Shown one piece after another: positions 1 to 7,582 of a DNA stretch of 33,545 bases (the stretch's first letter is position 1; every line of letters starts with the position of its first letter). The stretch is from IMG/VR virus record IMGVR_UViG_3300000956_000068, positions 1 to 33,545 of that record; one strand, 5' to 3'. Under the pieces are notes generated by a model. The model did no database searches. It was given only the letters and a program-made list of their open reading frames with translations, and was not told where the DNA came from. The translations under genes and the position numbers were made by a program. This DNA comes from a virus.

Positions 1-25
1 AAAGCCGCCGCCACGTTCGAGCGGA

Positions 26-763
26 TTAGGTGCGTTGCTGACCCCAAGGAACGTTGGCGCCCCCGGCCGGAGAACCTCCACCATTGCCGGCTTGCTGACC
101 CGGCTGATTGCCTTGCCAGCCGCCGCCTTGGCCCGCTGGCGGCGTGTTCTGCGGTTGCCCGCCCGGCTGGCCCTGGTTCCAGCCACCTTGGCCCTGGCCG
201 CCTTGCGGTGGCTGCTGCTGGCCTCCTTGATTCCAGCCCTGGCCTGCTGGAGGCGCCGTATTGACCATTTGACCGGTAGCACCCCACCCGGGCTGCAGTG
301 ACTGACCCCCTCCGGTCGTCTGTGCGGCTTGCTGTTGGGGAGCTTTGCCCGGTTCGTTGCCGTGGATATCGAACACCTTGACGATTTCGGTATAGCCCTT
401 CGCCTTCGCTTCTTCGCCTTGTTGAAGCGCCGCTTCGACGACGAACGGTTTGTTGTGCAACTCGATTCCGTCGTCGACTTGAAAGACGCCGATGGCATGG
501 CAGATTGCCGACAACTTGCGTTGCGCGATTTCCTTTGCCTGCTGGCTGTTGTTGTACAAGTTCAGACGGTACGGTCCCGACTGGCCTTTGTTCGGGCCGT
601 CGATGATCGTCAACGTCAGTTCCAGATAACCACTGGTGTTATCCTTTGTCGCTTTCAGTTCGTCGTGAGTGATAACGACCGGATGACGGCCGACGGGAAA
701 AGAACCGCCGGTTTGCGTCGGATCGATACGACTTGCATCAAATCGTTCTACTAACTTCGCCAT
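26..763 (-). CDS. DUF669-like ssDNA-binding protein with disordered Gly/Gln/Pro tail
   Basis: This 245-residue protein has a compact N-terminal domain (about residues 1-140, beginning MAKLVERFDASRIDPTQ) of the kind seen in phage DUF669 proteins. They sit beside recombination ATPases and are thought to bind single-stranded DNA. Residues about 145-245 are low-complexity and rich in Gly, Gln, Pro, Asn and Trp, like the flexible linker of SSB proteins. The extreme C-terminus (VPWGQQRT) lacks the acidic DDxPF-type tip of classical SSBs. The start has a clear ribosome site (AAAGGTGAACT before ATG). It lies 12 bases downstream of the ATPase gene on the same strand. Codon use is GC-rich, suggesting high expression. 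The ssDNA-binding role is inferred from family and context. Confidence 0.75.
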   Translation of the reverse strand: MAKLVERFDASRIDPTQTGGSFPVGRHPVVITHDELKATKDNTSGYLELTLTIIDGPNKGQSGPYRLNLYNNSQQAKEIAQRKLSAICHAIGVFQVDDGIELHNKPFVVEAALQQGEEAKAKGYTEIVKVFDIHGNEPGKAPQQQAAQTTGGGQSLQPGWGATGQMVNTAPPAGQGWNQGGQQQPPQGGQGQGGWNQGQPGGQPQNTPPAGQGGGWQGNQPGQQAGNGGGSPAGGANVPWGQQRT

Positions 764-775
764 AGTTCACCTTTG

Positions 776-1489
776 TTAAGACATTGCCTTTTGAATCAAT
801 TTGCCTAAGTGCGGCTCTTCTAACGCCGCCAGATTTCCAAACCTGTCACGCGCTAAATAGTCGGCGCCTCCTTTTGTGTGTATTGCTGTCGTCTTACCGA
901 TGCCTGGAACGTGGGCTTCGGCTACGTAAAGAATCTGGTCAAATCTGTGCGGAACGGAAATATTTAACGCTTGACCTGGAAAGTAAGGTTGTGACTGATA
1001 CTGCACTTCAACGGTAAACGCTCCGCCTTGCTGAACTATCGTTTTGCCTGCTTCGGCTTTCATCATTTTGCAATTAACAATGATATGCTTTTGTGGCATG
1101 AAGTAAAGCGCATCGAACCATTCCATACAATGCTTGGCCATTTCGCCGTAAGCTTTCTTGCCGTGCTTCTCGCGGTCAAGCTCTCTAGCTAAGATCGTTT
1201 CAGCCAGCTGCGAGCCGGAGTCAATCGCTAACGTGTCGAAGTTCGATGCTTCCCGCGACTTAAGGAACCACTCAAAGAACTCTTCAATTCGGGCCGGGGT
1301 ATAGGCATCGAATGTGGGCAAGTTGGAGTCACGCATAGACCCTAGACCCGCTTCAGTCGCTAGCAATACCGGGCGCGGGCAAGTGTTCAGCATCGGCGTC
1401 TTACCGGTTCCAGGTTGACCGTAAATAATCGCTTTAACGCCAAACCGGTGTGCTAGCTCTTTAGCGGGCCTGAGGCTATTGATGTTCAT
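776..1489 (-). CDS. RecA-fold ATPase, Sak4-like recombinase (AAA_24 type)
   Basis: The 237-residue protein has a Walker A motif GQPGTGKT at residues 24-31 and a Walker B-like stretch FDTLAIDS near residue 85. This matches the small single-domain RecA-like ATPases of phages, often called Sak4-type single-strand annealing proteins. Those act with a partner SSB, which here is probably the DUF669-like gene just downstream. The start codon overlaps the stop of the upstream gene (ATGA), and GGAGG lies upstream, so translation is probably coupled. Assignment to the ATPase family is firm. The recombinase role is inferred from family and neighbour. Confidence 0.8.
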   Translation of the reverse strand: MNINSLRPAKELAHRFGVKAIIYGQPGTGKTPMLNTCPRPVLLATEAGLGSMRDSNLPTFDAYTPARIEEFFEWFLKSREASNFDTLAIDSGSQLAETILARELDREKHGKKAYGEMAKHCMEWFDALYFMPQKHIIVNCKMMKAEAGKTIVQQGGAFTVEVQYQSQPYFPGQALNISVPHRFDQILYVAEAHVPGIGKTTAIHTKGGADYLARDRFGNLAALEEPHLGKLIQKAMS

Positions 1490-1914
1490 GAGTTCACAAT
1501 CGCCTCCACGATAGCCTGTCTGGCTTTGTAGTAACGTTCTTCGCGAGTCGCATTACCTTGCTCATCCAATACCCTGTACAGACGTTCGCGTTGAAGAAGC
1601 GCTTCGCCGTATTCGTCTAACAGTTTGACGAATTTGCTAAGCCGTTGTTCGCGTTCAAATAGCCCTTCGCGCGTCGTTGTATTTAAACGCGCTTCATATG
1701 CTCGCGGGCGTTCGGGCTGTTCTTCCAGCCTACTGATATATTGAGCTAAACGGCCGCGAGCAAGCGAAACAGCTTTGTAGTCAACCGGCTTGCCGTTTGC
1801 CGCTGCGGCTTGCAAGTCGGTGACTGCTTCGCGAAGTGACTGGAGTAAATGCCGGCCCATGAACGATAACGGAATCGGGCCTAACGTGGAGGAATGGTAG
1901 ATTTCTTTGGACAT
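1486..1914 (-). CDS. Hypothetical protein, helical
   Basis: The 142-residue product starting MSKEIYHSSTLGPIPLSF is not recognised. It is mostly charged and helical (for example SREAVTDLQ-like and QRLSKFVKLLDEYGEALLQR stretches) with no Cys motif or membrane segment. I chose the start at 1914 because AAAGGAGTAACACA sits directly before it. An in-frame ATG at 1995 overlaps the upstream stop (ATGA) and would add 27 hydrophobic/aromatic residues, with a weaker ribosome site. It ends overlapping the start of the Sak4-like gene, so it belongs to the recombination operon. Confidence 0.7.
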   Translation of the reverse strand: MSKEIYHSSTLGPIPLSFMGRHLLQSLREAVTDLQAAAANGKPVDYKAVSLARGRLAQYISRLEEQPERPRAYEARLNTTTREGLFEREQRLSKFVKLLDEYGEALLQRERLYRVLDEQGNATREERYYKARQAIVEAIVNS

Positions 1915-1991
1915 TGTGTTACTCCTTTGTTCGTATACTTCGTAAATATCAGTGAAGCTGAAGTAATCAAAACAATCGGTAAATATTAAGG

Positions 1992-2288
1992 TCATGTCTC
2001 TGGACCTTGTTGTTCTGGATCTTTTCGCATGTATCGAAACTGTTCAAGCGGAGACGCTAAAATAGGTTTGTCCAATATCAACTTCTGAGGTTGAAGCGGT
2101 CCTCCGAACGTTAACACCTGATGCCAGATAACGCCAGCCCACAACAACCGCAAGCGTTCGCTAAACGACAGTTGCCAACAGAACGTAACGATGCCGTCGC
2201 GCGTGTCAATGTGAGCGGGGAGCGGTGTATATTGCGGCTGGTCTTTTGCAATGACGGTTATTTGCTCCGGAAACTCTACCGCTTTCAT
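1992..2288 (-). CDS. Hypothetical phage protein, related in part to the 2379-2666 product
   Basis: This 98-residue protein (MKAVEFPEQITVIAKDQPQY...) has a central segment LSFSERLRLLWAGVIWHQVL. It resembles WRERLSVLLFGKVWLHVM in the neighbouring gene, so the two may be divergent paralogs of a short phage family with an amphipathic W/L-rich segment. Function unknown. The ribosome site AAGGAGAAACCGTAA precedes the ATG. Its start overlaps the stop of the tiny 2285-2422 gene and its stop overlaps a possible upstream start of the next gene, showing tight translational packing. Confidence 0.7.
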   Translation of the reverse strand: MKAVEFPEQITVIAKDQPQYTPLPAHIDTRDGIVTFCWQLSFSERLRLLWAGVIWHQVLTFGGPLQPQKLILDKPILASPLEQFRYMRKDPEQQGPET

Positions 2289-2422
2289 TTACGGTTTCTC
2301 CTTCGCGATTCAATTGCCAGTTCTTCGCGGCGACGTTGACGCTGAACGTTACGACGGAACCATGTCGCGCCGTTGACGTTAACGTACTGACCTCTTGACT
2401 TGTTCTTTCGATGCGTCGGCAT
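2285..2422 (-). CDS. Very small basic protein (45 aa)
   Basis: This frame (MPTHRKNKSRGQYVNVNG...) encodes 45 residues, about a third of them Lys or Arg, with no Cys pairs. It is not recognised. Support comes from GAGGAAATATTTTC placed before the ATG and an ATGA overlap with the start of the 1992-2288 gene. Its first 44 bases overlap the end of the 2379-2666 gene in another frame. A small nucleic-acid-binding role is possible from charge alone, but this is a guess. Confidence 0.55.
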   Translation of the reverse strand: MPTHRKNKSRGQYVNVNGATWFRRNVQRQRRREELAIESRRRNRK

Positions 2423-2666
2423 GAAAATATTTCCTCGTTGCGATGATTGTTAACGCAGGATGGCTTCTGGGGTTGCCCATGACATGCAACCAGACTTTAC
2501 CAAATAGTAACACCGATAGCCGTTCGCGCCACGTCGGACGCCACAGGCTAACCATTTGGTTAAAATCCGCTGCAACTTCAATCGTTGTTAGAAAGGGCCA
2601 GATTTTCGCTTGTCGTTTGTCTGGCCGCAAACGCCAGTTGCAAAGGGCGAATTTTTCGTTCTTCAA
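2379..2666 (-). CDS. Conserved-looking phage protein, TTG start
   Basis: The product is about 95 residues and contains IEVAADFNQMVSLWRPTWRE followed by RLSVLLFGKVWLHVMG. I recognise this segment as recurring in short phage proteins of unknown function. The frame is open back to a GTG at 2738 without a ribosome site. An in-frame TTG at 2666 follows AAGGGAG with good spacing, so I chose it. The only internal ATG (2555) would cut away the conserved IEVAADF segment. The end overlaps the next small gene by 44 bases. Role unknown. Confidence 0.6.
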   Translation of the reverse strand: MKNEKFALCNWRLRPDKRQAKIWPFLTTIEVAADFNQMVSLWRPTWRERLSVLLFGKVWLHVMGNPRSHPALTIIATRKYFHADASKEQVKRSVR

Positions 2667-2783
2667 AGGCGGCGACTCCCTTTTTGTATAGCAAGTGACA
2701 CTCTCATGGCGAGGACTAACAAGACAATTGAATGTCACCCCATTTACCGCTATACAAATCAGGAGCCGCCGCGCAACCGTTGC

Positions 2784-2996
2784 TTAGTGCATCTCGCTTT
2801 TGTCAGGAGCGCGGCATATGTCGGCAGCTGCGACGACTTCGACGTCATCTCCGCTGATGTTGACTAAAGCTGCCGTTGCAATCGTTTTACCGCCACAGCT
2901 GGTACAGGTCGGACGCGAGACGCTACGACTTTCGCCGTTGTTCGCGTTCCGTCGTTCTTGCTTTGCTGCGTTCAATCGCATCTTTCGCGTTGCCAT
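2784..2996 (-). CDS. Small basic protein with one CxxC motif
   Basis: The 70-residue protein starts MATRKMRLNAAKQERRNANN and carries CTSCGGK at about residue 30 and a further Cys near residue 60, suggesting a small zinc-binding fold. The start at 2996 is supported by AAAGGAAAGAAC before the ATG. The longer frame reaching 3140 has no such signal and overlaps the upstream gene. A structured inverted repeat lies just upstream (3017-3072). Function unknown. Confidence 0.6.
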   Translation of the reverse strand: MATRKMRLNAAKQERRNANNGESRSVSRPTCTSCGGKTIATAALVNISGDDVEVVAAADICRAPDKSEMH

Positions 2997-3016
2997 GTTC
3001 TTTCCTTTGCCCGTTG

Positions 3017-3072
3017 CCCGCTGTTGCTCTAGTTTCCCGGCTTTTAGCTTTGGCACATCGAACAACAGCGGG
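3017..3072 (-). repeat. 10-bp inverted repeat in an intergenic leader
   Basis: CCCGCTGTTG (3017-3026) and CAACAGCGGG (3063-3072) are perfect inverted arms separated by 36 bases. In the minus-strand transcript the hairpin would sit about 10 bases upstream of the ribosome site of the 2784-2996 gene. There is no T-run, so it is not an ordinary intrinsic terminator. It may affect mRNA stability or translation. Confidence 0.5.
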
Positions 3073-3084
3073 GCGGGACTTCGG

Positions 3085-3648
3085 TTATTTGCCTTTGGGT
3101 TCGACAATGTCCAGCGTCGGAGCGCCGTCCGTTGTGACAATCACTTTGTCAATGACGGCCTTCAGAGGCGCGAGTTGATCCGTGAGCTTATTATACTCCG
3201 TCAGGCTGAGTTCCGGTGTCCATTTGACCAAGTTTTCGGCAATGTAGGCGCCGGCCGGGTGCATAGATTCGATTGCCGTCAAGGCGGCGTCAATTGCGGC
3301 TTTATTGACTTTACCGCTAGCTTCATCCTTAACGAAGCCGTAGTTCAGCTTCTTGACGATTTTGGCGCGGTAGCCGTTGTCCAGTTGGACATATTCCGTA
3401 CCCTTGTTCTTTTTCGGGTCGGACATAAACGCTACGAATTGCTTCCGATAGTCCATTTCGGTCGCTTTAGCGCGAGCTAACACCGCTTCTGTTTCCTGCC
3501 ATTCGGCTAGCAGGAAGTAGCCGTATGTCTTATGGTCTTCCGGTGTCAAGGGCCATCCGGAGTCAATCAGGTTCTTGATTCGGGCGATGTTCGCCAGATA
3601 TTCGGCGGTAACGTCGCGACGCACTGAAGCAACTGCAGCGGCAGACAT
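3085..3648 (-). CDS. Hypothetical phage protein of the recombination/nucleotide operon
   Basis: The 187-residue protein begins MSAAAVASVRRDVTAEYLAN. It is soluble and predicted mainly helical, with the segment AYIAENLVKWTPELSLTEY that I associate with phage proteins found near recombination genes, though I cannot assign a named family. The ribosome site CGGGAGTTCTCA precedes the ATG. It lies between the MazG-like gene and the small-gene cluster on the same strand, with 56 bases to the former. No catalytic motif is visible. Confidence 0.7.
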   Translation of the reverse strand: MSAAAVASVRRDVTAEYLANIARIKNLIDSGWPLTPEDHKTYGYFLLAEWQETEAVLARAKATEMDYRKQFVAFMSDPKKNKGTEYVQLDNGYRAKIVKKLNYGFVKDEASGKVNKAAIDAALTAIESMHPAGAYIAENLVKWTPELSLTEYNKLTDQLAPLKAVIDKVIVTTDGAPTLDIVEPKGK

Positions 3649-3704
3649 TGAGAACTCCCGGTTGTTAAAGACGGCGCCAGTTATACGCTAACGCCGTCGT
3701 TCGG

Positions 3705-4838
3705 TCAAGCGTTCAAAGGGTGTCGCGGATCTTCGCTAAACGCGTCGGCTTGCTCCGGCTTTTGTCCTTCGTAGCAAGGTGTCGCCGTTACTTCTTGAGC
3801 CGGTTTGACGCTAGCGTCGTCTTGCTGACGCTTCTTCAGGAAGCGTTCAAAGGAGTCGGCCAGAATCGGAACCTGAACGTTGTTCAGTTCGCGAATGTCG
3901 CCCGACAGCCAGCCGATGAACTCGCGAACGTAGGTACGCAACACTTCGTCGTCAACACGCTCCGGGAGTTCTTGGGTTTTTACGAACTCAGGAGGTAAAA
4001 ACTCCGGTTCGGTATTGGTAACTACGCTTTGCGCCACAATCAAGCCGTTCGCCATACCTCGCATATAGTGATCGACGTCACCGTTACCGGGTGATGATTG
4101 AACTTTGACAAGGTTCGCGATTTGTTCTTGAATTTTCCAGCGTTCGCTATCTTTGCCGCGTTCGATGGCATTGGCGAACCAAGCGCGAAGAACGTCAACG
4201 TCAACTTCGTTAGCTCGGTTGAAGTATCGGCCTAGAAATTCGTTAGCCCACAAATCGGCGTCAGTACCGAGACGTTGAAGCATGTCGGCGGCTGATTCGT
4301 TCGGTACGGCTTCTTCTGCCGCTTCGTTTCGGTGAATTGCTTGTTCTTCCGTGAACTTTTCCGGAAAGCGCTGGCGAAGCTTGTAGTTGTTCAAGCCGGC
4401 GCAGTTTTGGAAATCGGTACCAATAGCTTCTAACGCAATGGCATCATACCAAAAGCCATCGCCGATTTCGAAAATAAACTTCTGTAAGTCAAACGGCGTA
4501 TTTGTTTCGAATGTTGTACTTAACAACTCCAGCACTTCACAAGCTTCCGTAAACTTGCCTAGTGCGGCATGAAGAACGTCAATACCGCGTTGTCTGCTGT
4601 CGTTAATCAGATGGAAGGGGAGCGCGGTACAGTTCACCAGTACAGGCGGTTCGCAGTTCACCGGGTAGCTGGTGTTGTTTTTGCCGTAGAACAATGACTT
4701 CTTGATAGCGTCGATACGCTTGCCGGCGTCTAACGCTAAACGGATCGCTGATGCCAGATAATCCCTCGTGACGCGACCACCGTAAAACTTGTCCGATTTG
4801 GTTCGTTGCGCTTCGGTCTGGTATTGTAGTAGGTCCAT
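3705..4838 (-). CDS. MazG-like nucleotide pyrophosphohydrolase with long C-terminal extension
   Basis: The N-terminal ~175 residues match the MazG-like all-alpha NTP pyrophosphohydrolase pattern. MDLLQYQTEAQRT opens the protein, EVLE (101-104) and EIGD (124-127) form the metal-binding EXXE...EXXD motif, and KLRQRFPEKFTEEQAIHRN follows at 153-171. Such enzymes hydrolyse (d)NTPs to monophosphates and pyrophosphate. In phages they are linked to nucleotide pools or to ppGpp-type stress signals. The remaining ~200 residues are unrecognised and acidic/helical, making this about twice the length of a usual phage MazG-like protein. It is the first gene of the leftmost minus-strand operon, after AAGGGCTTCAA. 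Confidence 0.75.
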   Translation of the reverse strand: MDLLQYQTEAQRTKSDKFYGGRVTRDYLASAIRLALDAGKRIDAIKKSLFYGKNNTSYPVNCEPPVLVNCTALPFHLINDSRQRGIDVLHAALGKFTEACEVLELLSTTFETNTPFDLQKFIFEIGDGFWYDAIALEAIGTDFQNCAGLNNYKLRQRFPEKFTEEQAIHRNEAAEEAVPNESAADMLQRLGTDADLWANEFLGRYFNRANEVDVDVLRAWFANAIERGKDSERWKIQEQIANLVKVQSSPGNGDVDHYMRGMANGLIVAQSVVTNTEPEFLPPEFVKTQELPERVDDEVLRTYVREFIGWLSGDIRELNNVQVPILADSFERFLKKRQQDDASVKPAQEVTATPCYEGQKPEQADAFSEDPRHPLNA

Positions 4839-4875
4839 TTGAAGCCCTTAGGTTGATCTTGTTAAAGGGGTACGG

Positions 4876-4904
4876 AGCATGAACCCGGTCACTGTGGCTG
4901 TCAA
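4876..4904 (-). promoter_or_regulatory. Weak candidate promoter for the 4838-to-26 operon
   Basis: On the minus strand a perfect TTGACA (complement of 4899-4904) is followed after 17 bases by CATGCT (complement of 4876-4881). The -35 is consensus but the -10 matches at only three positions. It is correctly placed ahead of the MazG-like gene, about 38 bases upstream of its ATG. Confidence 0.35.
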
Positions 4905-4926
4905 TCAGAATACTGCACTTTACAGG

Positions 4927-4941
4927 CAGGATACTATCCTG
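4927..4941. promoter_or_regulatory. Palindromic operator candidate
   Basis: CAGGATA-C-TATCCTG is a perfect 7-bp inverted repeat with a one-base centre. It lies in the only gap between the divergent minus operon (from 4838) and the plus-strand HTH gene (from 4981). It contains -10-like hexamers on both strands (TACTAT on plus, TAGTAT on minus). A dimeric regulator bound here could control both directions. The HTH protein encoded next to it is the natural candidate. Confidence 0.5.
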
Positions 4942-4980
4942 GTAGCTTCGCTGGCCTGGGCTCATCCAAAAAGAACGGAC

Positions 4981-5229
4981 ATGACCGGACTAGATAAAAC
5001 CCCATTAATGCCGTCGCTCGCGTCTATCAAAGCGATGCTGGCGAATCGGCCGAAGTCTGTCACGCTTCCGGAGATTGCGAAGGCTTGCGACGTTTCTGAA
5101 AGTTGGCTGAAGCAAGTCATTTCTGGCGAAATAAAAGACCCGTCATATACAAAGGTTGTCGCCGTGCATGACTTCATAAAAGCTAAGAGTAACTCCGAAG
5201 CAATTCCATCTTTGAGCGCTGACGAATAG
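4981..5229 (+). CDS. Small helix-turn-helix DNA-binding protein
   Basis: The 82-residue product has a helix-turn-helix of the Cro/XRE kind at about residues 28-68: VTLPEIAKACDVSESWLKQV then the recognition-helix tail and DPSYTKVVAVHDFIKAK. It probably binds DNA as a dimer, and the nearest palindrome is 40 bases upstream. I chose the ATG at 4981 (preceded by a weak AGAACGG). The frame is open to 4879, but that longer start would cover the operator. It is followed after 7 bases by the primase gene. It may be an early transcription regulator or a replication-gene autoregulator. No second repressor-like gene is visible nearby. Confidence 0.65.
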   Translation: MTGLDKTPLMPSLASIKAMLANRPKSVTLPEIAKACDVSESWLKQVISGEIKDPSYTKVVAVHDFIKAKSNSEAIPSLSADE

Positions 5230-5236
5230 ACTTGCC

Positions 5237-7582
5237 GTGAGCAAGTTTCACAACGTACCCGCAGAAATGCGGCTGTATGCGCAATGGTGCGTCTGGCGTT
5301 ACGAAGAAGAAGAAGGAACGGGTAAGCTGACGAAAGTTCCGTATAGCCCTCGTACGGCTAAGCTGATGTCCGTTACGGACCCGTCAACCTGGGCGACGTT
5401 CGACGAAGCTGTTAGCGCGGTAACTAATACGGACTGGTATGCTGGTATTGGGTTTGTGTTATCGGAGCAAGACCCGTTTTGCTTTATCGACCTTGACGAT
5501 CCCTACGCGCTAAATGCGAACGGCACGCCGAAGCACAAAGACCCGAAACAAATCCTAGATCGGCAAATAACGATCTACAACGAGTTCCAAAGCTATGCAG
5601 AGCGTTCGCCGTCTGGCAAAGGTCTGCACATCATCGTTCGCGGAGCGGTCAAAAGCGGCCGTCGTAGATCGGCTGTAGAGCTATACTCCAGTGAGCGTTA
5701 CTTGACGATGACCGGGGAGGTATACCGAAACCTTCCCATAGTCGATTATCACGAACTAGCAAATTCCCTTTGGAAACAAATGGGCGAAGGTAAACAAGCG
5801 ATAGCGTTTTACGCTGGGCTTGAACAGGCGAAGTATTCTGACGAAGAAGTAATAAGGATAGCGTCAAATGCTGCAAACAACGAAAAGTTCAACGAACTGT
5901 TCTATAACGGTAACTGGCAGCGTTATTACCCGTCGCAATCTGAAGCCGATTTTGCTCTTGTTGATATTTTGGCGTTCTATTCTGAAAATCGTCAACAAGT
6001 TCAACGGCTCTTTCTGGCGTCGAAGCTGGGTCAGCGTGAGAAGAGTCGTGCTCAATACCGAATCAATTACATGCTGGCGCGTTGCTTCGATAGAATGTTA
6101 CCACCAGTGGACATTGAGTTTTTACAAAACCGGCTTGCTGAAGCGGTCGCGTCTGCTAAGGCTAAAGCGTCCGGTGAACCGGCATCCGTCTATGTGGCGA
6201 CGGCTCCGACACTGAAGACGGATCAAACACCATACACCGCTCCACCGGGTTTAGTAGGTGAGATAGCCCGGTTTATATACGATGCCGCTCCGCGCCCGGT
6301 TCCCGAAATCGCGCTAGCGGGAGCCATTGGGTTAGTGTCTGGTATTGTGGGCAGAAGTTATAACGTTAGCGGCACTGGACTTAATCAGTATGTTTTGTTA
6401 CTTGCTCCAACTGGAACGGGAAAAGAAGCGATTGCGTCAGGAATTGATAAACTTATGTCGACGGTTACAAGAACCGTACCCTCGGCTTCCGAGTTTATTG
6501 GACCGGCTGAAATCAGTTCTGGTCAAGCGCTCACAAAATACATGGCGAAAACATCGGCATCTTTTGTATCGACTGTTGGCGAGTTTGGACTAGCACTATC
6601 CGAAATGTGCGCGCAGCATGCGCCTCCACACTATATAGCGTTAAGGCGTATGTTTCTTGACCTGTACAACAAGAGCGGCGAAGGGCAGTTTCTTCGCCCT
6701 CGCATCTACAGCGATAAGGAAAAGAACACCGAAACGATTCAGTCGCCAGCGTTTACGTTACTAGGCGAATCAACGCCAGAACGTTTTTATGAAACGCTTC
6801 ACGAAAGTATGATTAGCGAAGGCTTACTTCCGCGCTTTACGATCATTGAATACAAGGGCGAACGACCACCGCTACGAGAAGATCATACTAAGGTTCAACC
6901 CGGTTTTCAGTTAATTGAACAGCTAGGTTCGTTATGTGCTCATAGCCTGATGTTGAACAATCAGCAAAAGGCTATCCATATTCAAATGACGCCGGAGGCC
7001 GATAAGCTGTTTAAACAGTTTGACAAGTATTGCGATCAACAAATAAATAGTAGCGACCGTGAGGTACGAAAACATTTATGGAATAGAGCGCACGTCAAAG
7101 CAATGAAGTTAGCGGGGATCGTTGCAGTCGGTTGCGATCCTTACCAACCCACAATAAACGAAGTAATGGCGCAATGGGCTCTTGGTATTGTTGTTCATGA
7201 CGCTAGAACATTGTTGGCCAAGTTCGACGCCGGGGAGATTGGAATAGATAACGACGAAACGCGTCAGCTAGTGAAGCTGATAGCTATGATTAAAGATTAT
7301 TTGTTGCGGCCCTGGAGCGAATTGGAAGGTTACAAAGTCGGTACGTCGTTACTGCACTCGGAGAAGATCATACCATACAGCTATCTTCACAAGCGGCTAT
7401 CGTCTTCAGCTGAATTTAAGAAAGACAAGCAAGGTGCGTCAATGGCGTTAAAGAGAGCATTGAAGACCCTTGCAGAACGCGGGGATATTCAGGAAGTATC
7501 CCGTGCAACGTTAACTCAGCAATATAAGACGCATGCCGTATGCTATATGGTGGCCGTACCGAGGGTATTCGGACTAGAGTGA
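5237..7582 (+). CDS. Primase-polymerase fused to DUF3987-type helicase/ATPase
   Basis: The 781-residue replication protein has two parts. Residues 1-170 form an archaeo-eukaryotic primase-like PrimPol domain, with PFCFIDLDD carrying the metal-binding D85 and D87, SPSGKGLH at 124-131, and VELYSSERYLTMTG around 147-160. Residues about 340-780 form a DUF3987-type P-loop helicase domain with Walker A LLLAPTGTGKEA near residue 390. Such fusions prime and unwind DNA at phage replication forks. The start is GTG with no strong ribosome site, 8 bases after the HTH gene, and translation may be coupled. The next in-frame ATG (5267) would remove part of the conserved N-terminal VPAEM segment. Its 3' end overlaps an antisense gene. 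Confidence 0.85.
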   Translation: MSKFHNVPAEMRLYAQWCVWRYEEEEGTGKLTKVPYSPRTAKLMSVTDPSTWATFDEAVSAVTNTDWYAGIGFVLSEQDPFCFIDLDDPYALNANGTPKHKDPKQILDRQITIYNEFQSYAERSPSGKGLHIIVRGAVKSGRRRSAVELYSSERYLTMTGEVYRNLPIVDYHELANSLWKQMGEGKQAIAFYAGLEQAKYSDEEVIRIASNAANNEKFNELFYNGNWQRYYPSQSEADFALVDILAFYSENRQQVQRLFLASKLGQREKSRAQYRINYMLARCFDRMLPPVDIEFLQNRLAEAVASAKAKASGEPASVYVATAPTLKTDQTPYTAPPGLVGEIARFIYDAAPRPVPEIALAGAIGLVSGIVGRSYNVSGTGLNQYVLLLAPTGTGKEAIASGIDKLMSTVTRTVPSASEFIGPAEISSGQALTKYMAKTSASFVSTVGEFGLALSEMCAQHAPPHYIALRRMFLDLYNKSGEGQFLRPRIYSDKEKNTETIQSPAFTLLGESTPERFYETLHESMISEGLLPRFTIIEYKGERPPLREDHTKVQPGFQLIEQLGSLCAHSLMLNNQQKAIHIQMTPEADKLFKQFDKYCDQQINSSDREVRKHLWNRAHVKAMKLAGIVAVGCDPYQPTINEVMAQWALGIVVHDARTLLAKFDAGEIGIDNDETRQLVKLIAMIKDYLLRPWSELEGYKVGTSLLHSEKIIPYSYLHKRLSSSAEFKKDKQGASMALKRALKTLAERGDIQEVSRATLTQQYKTHAVCYMVAVPRVFGLE

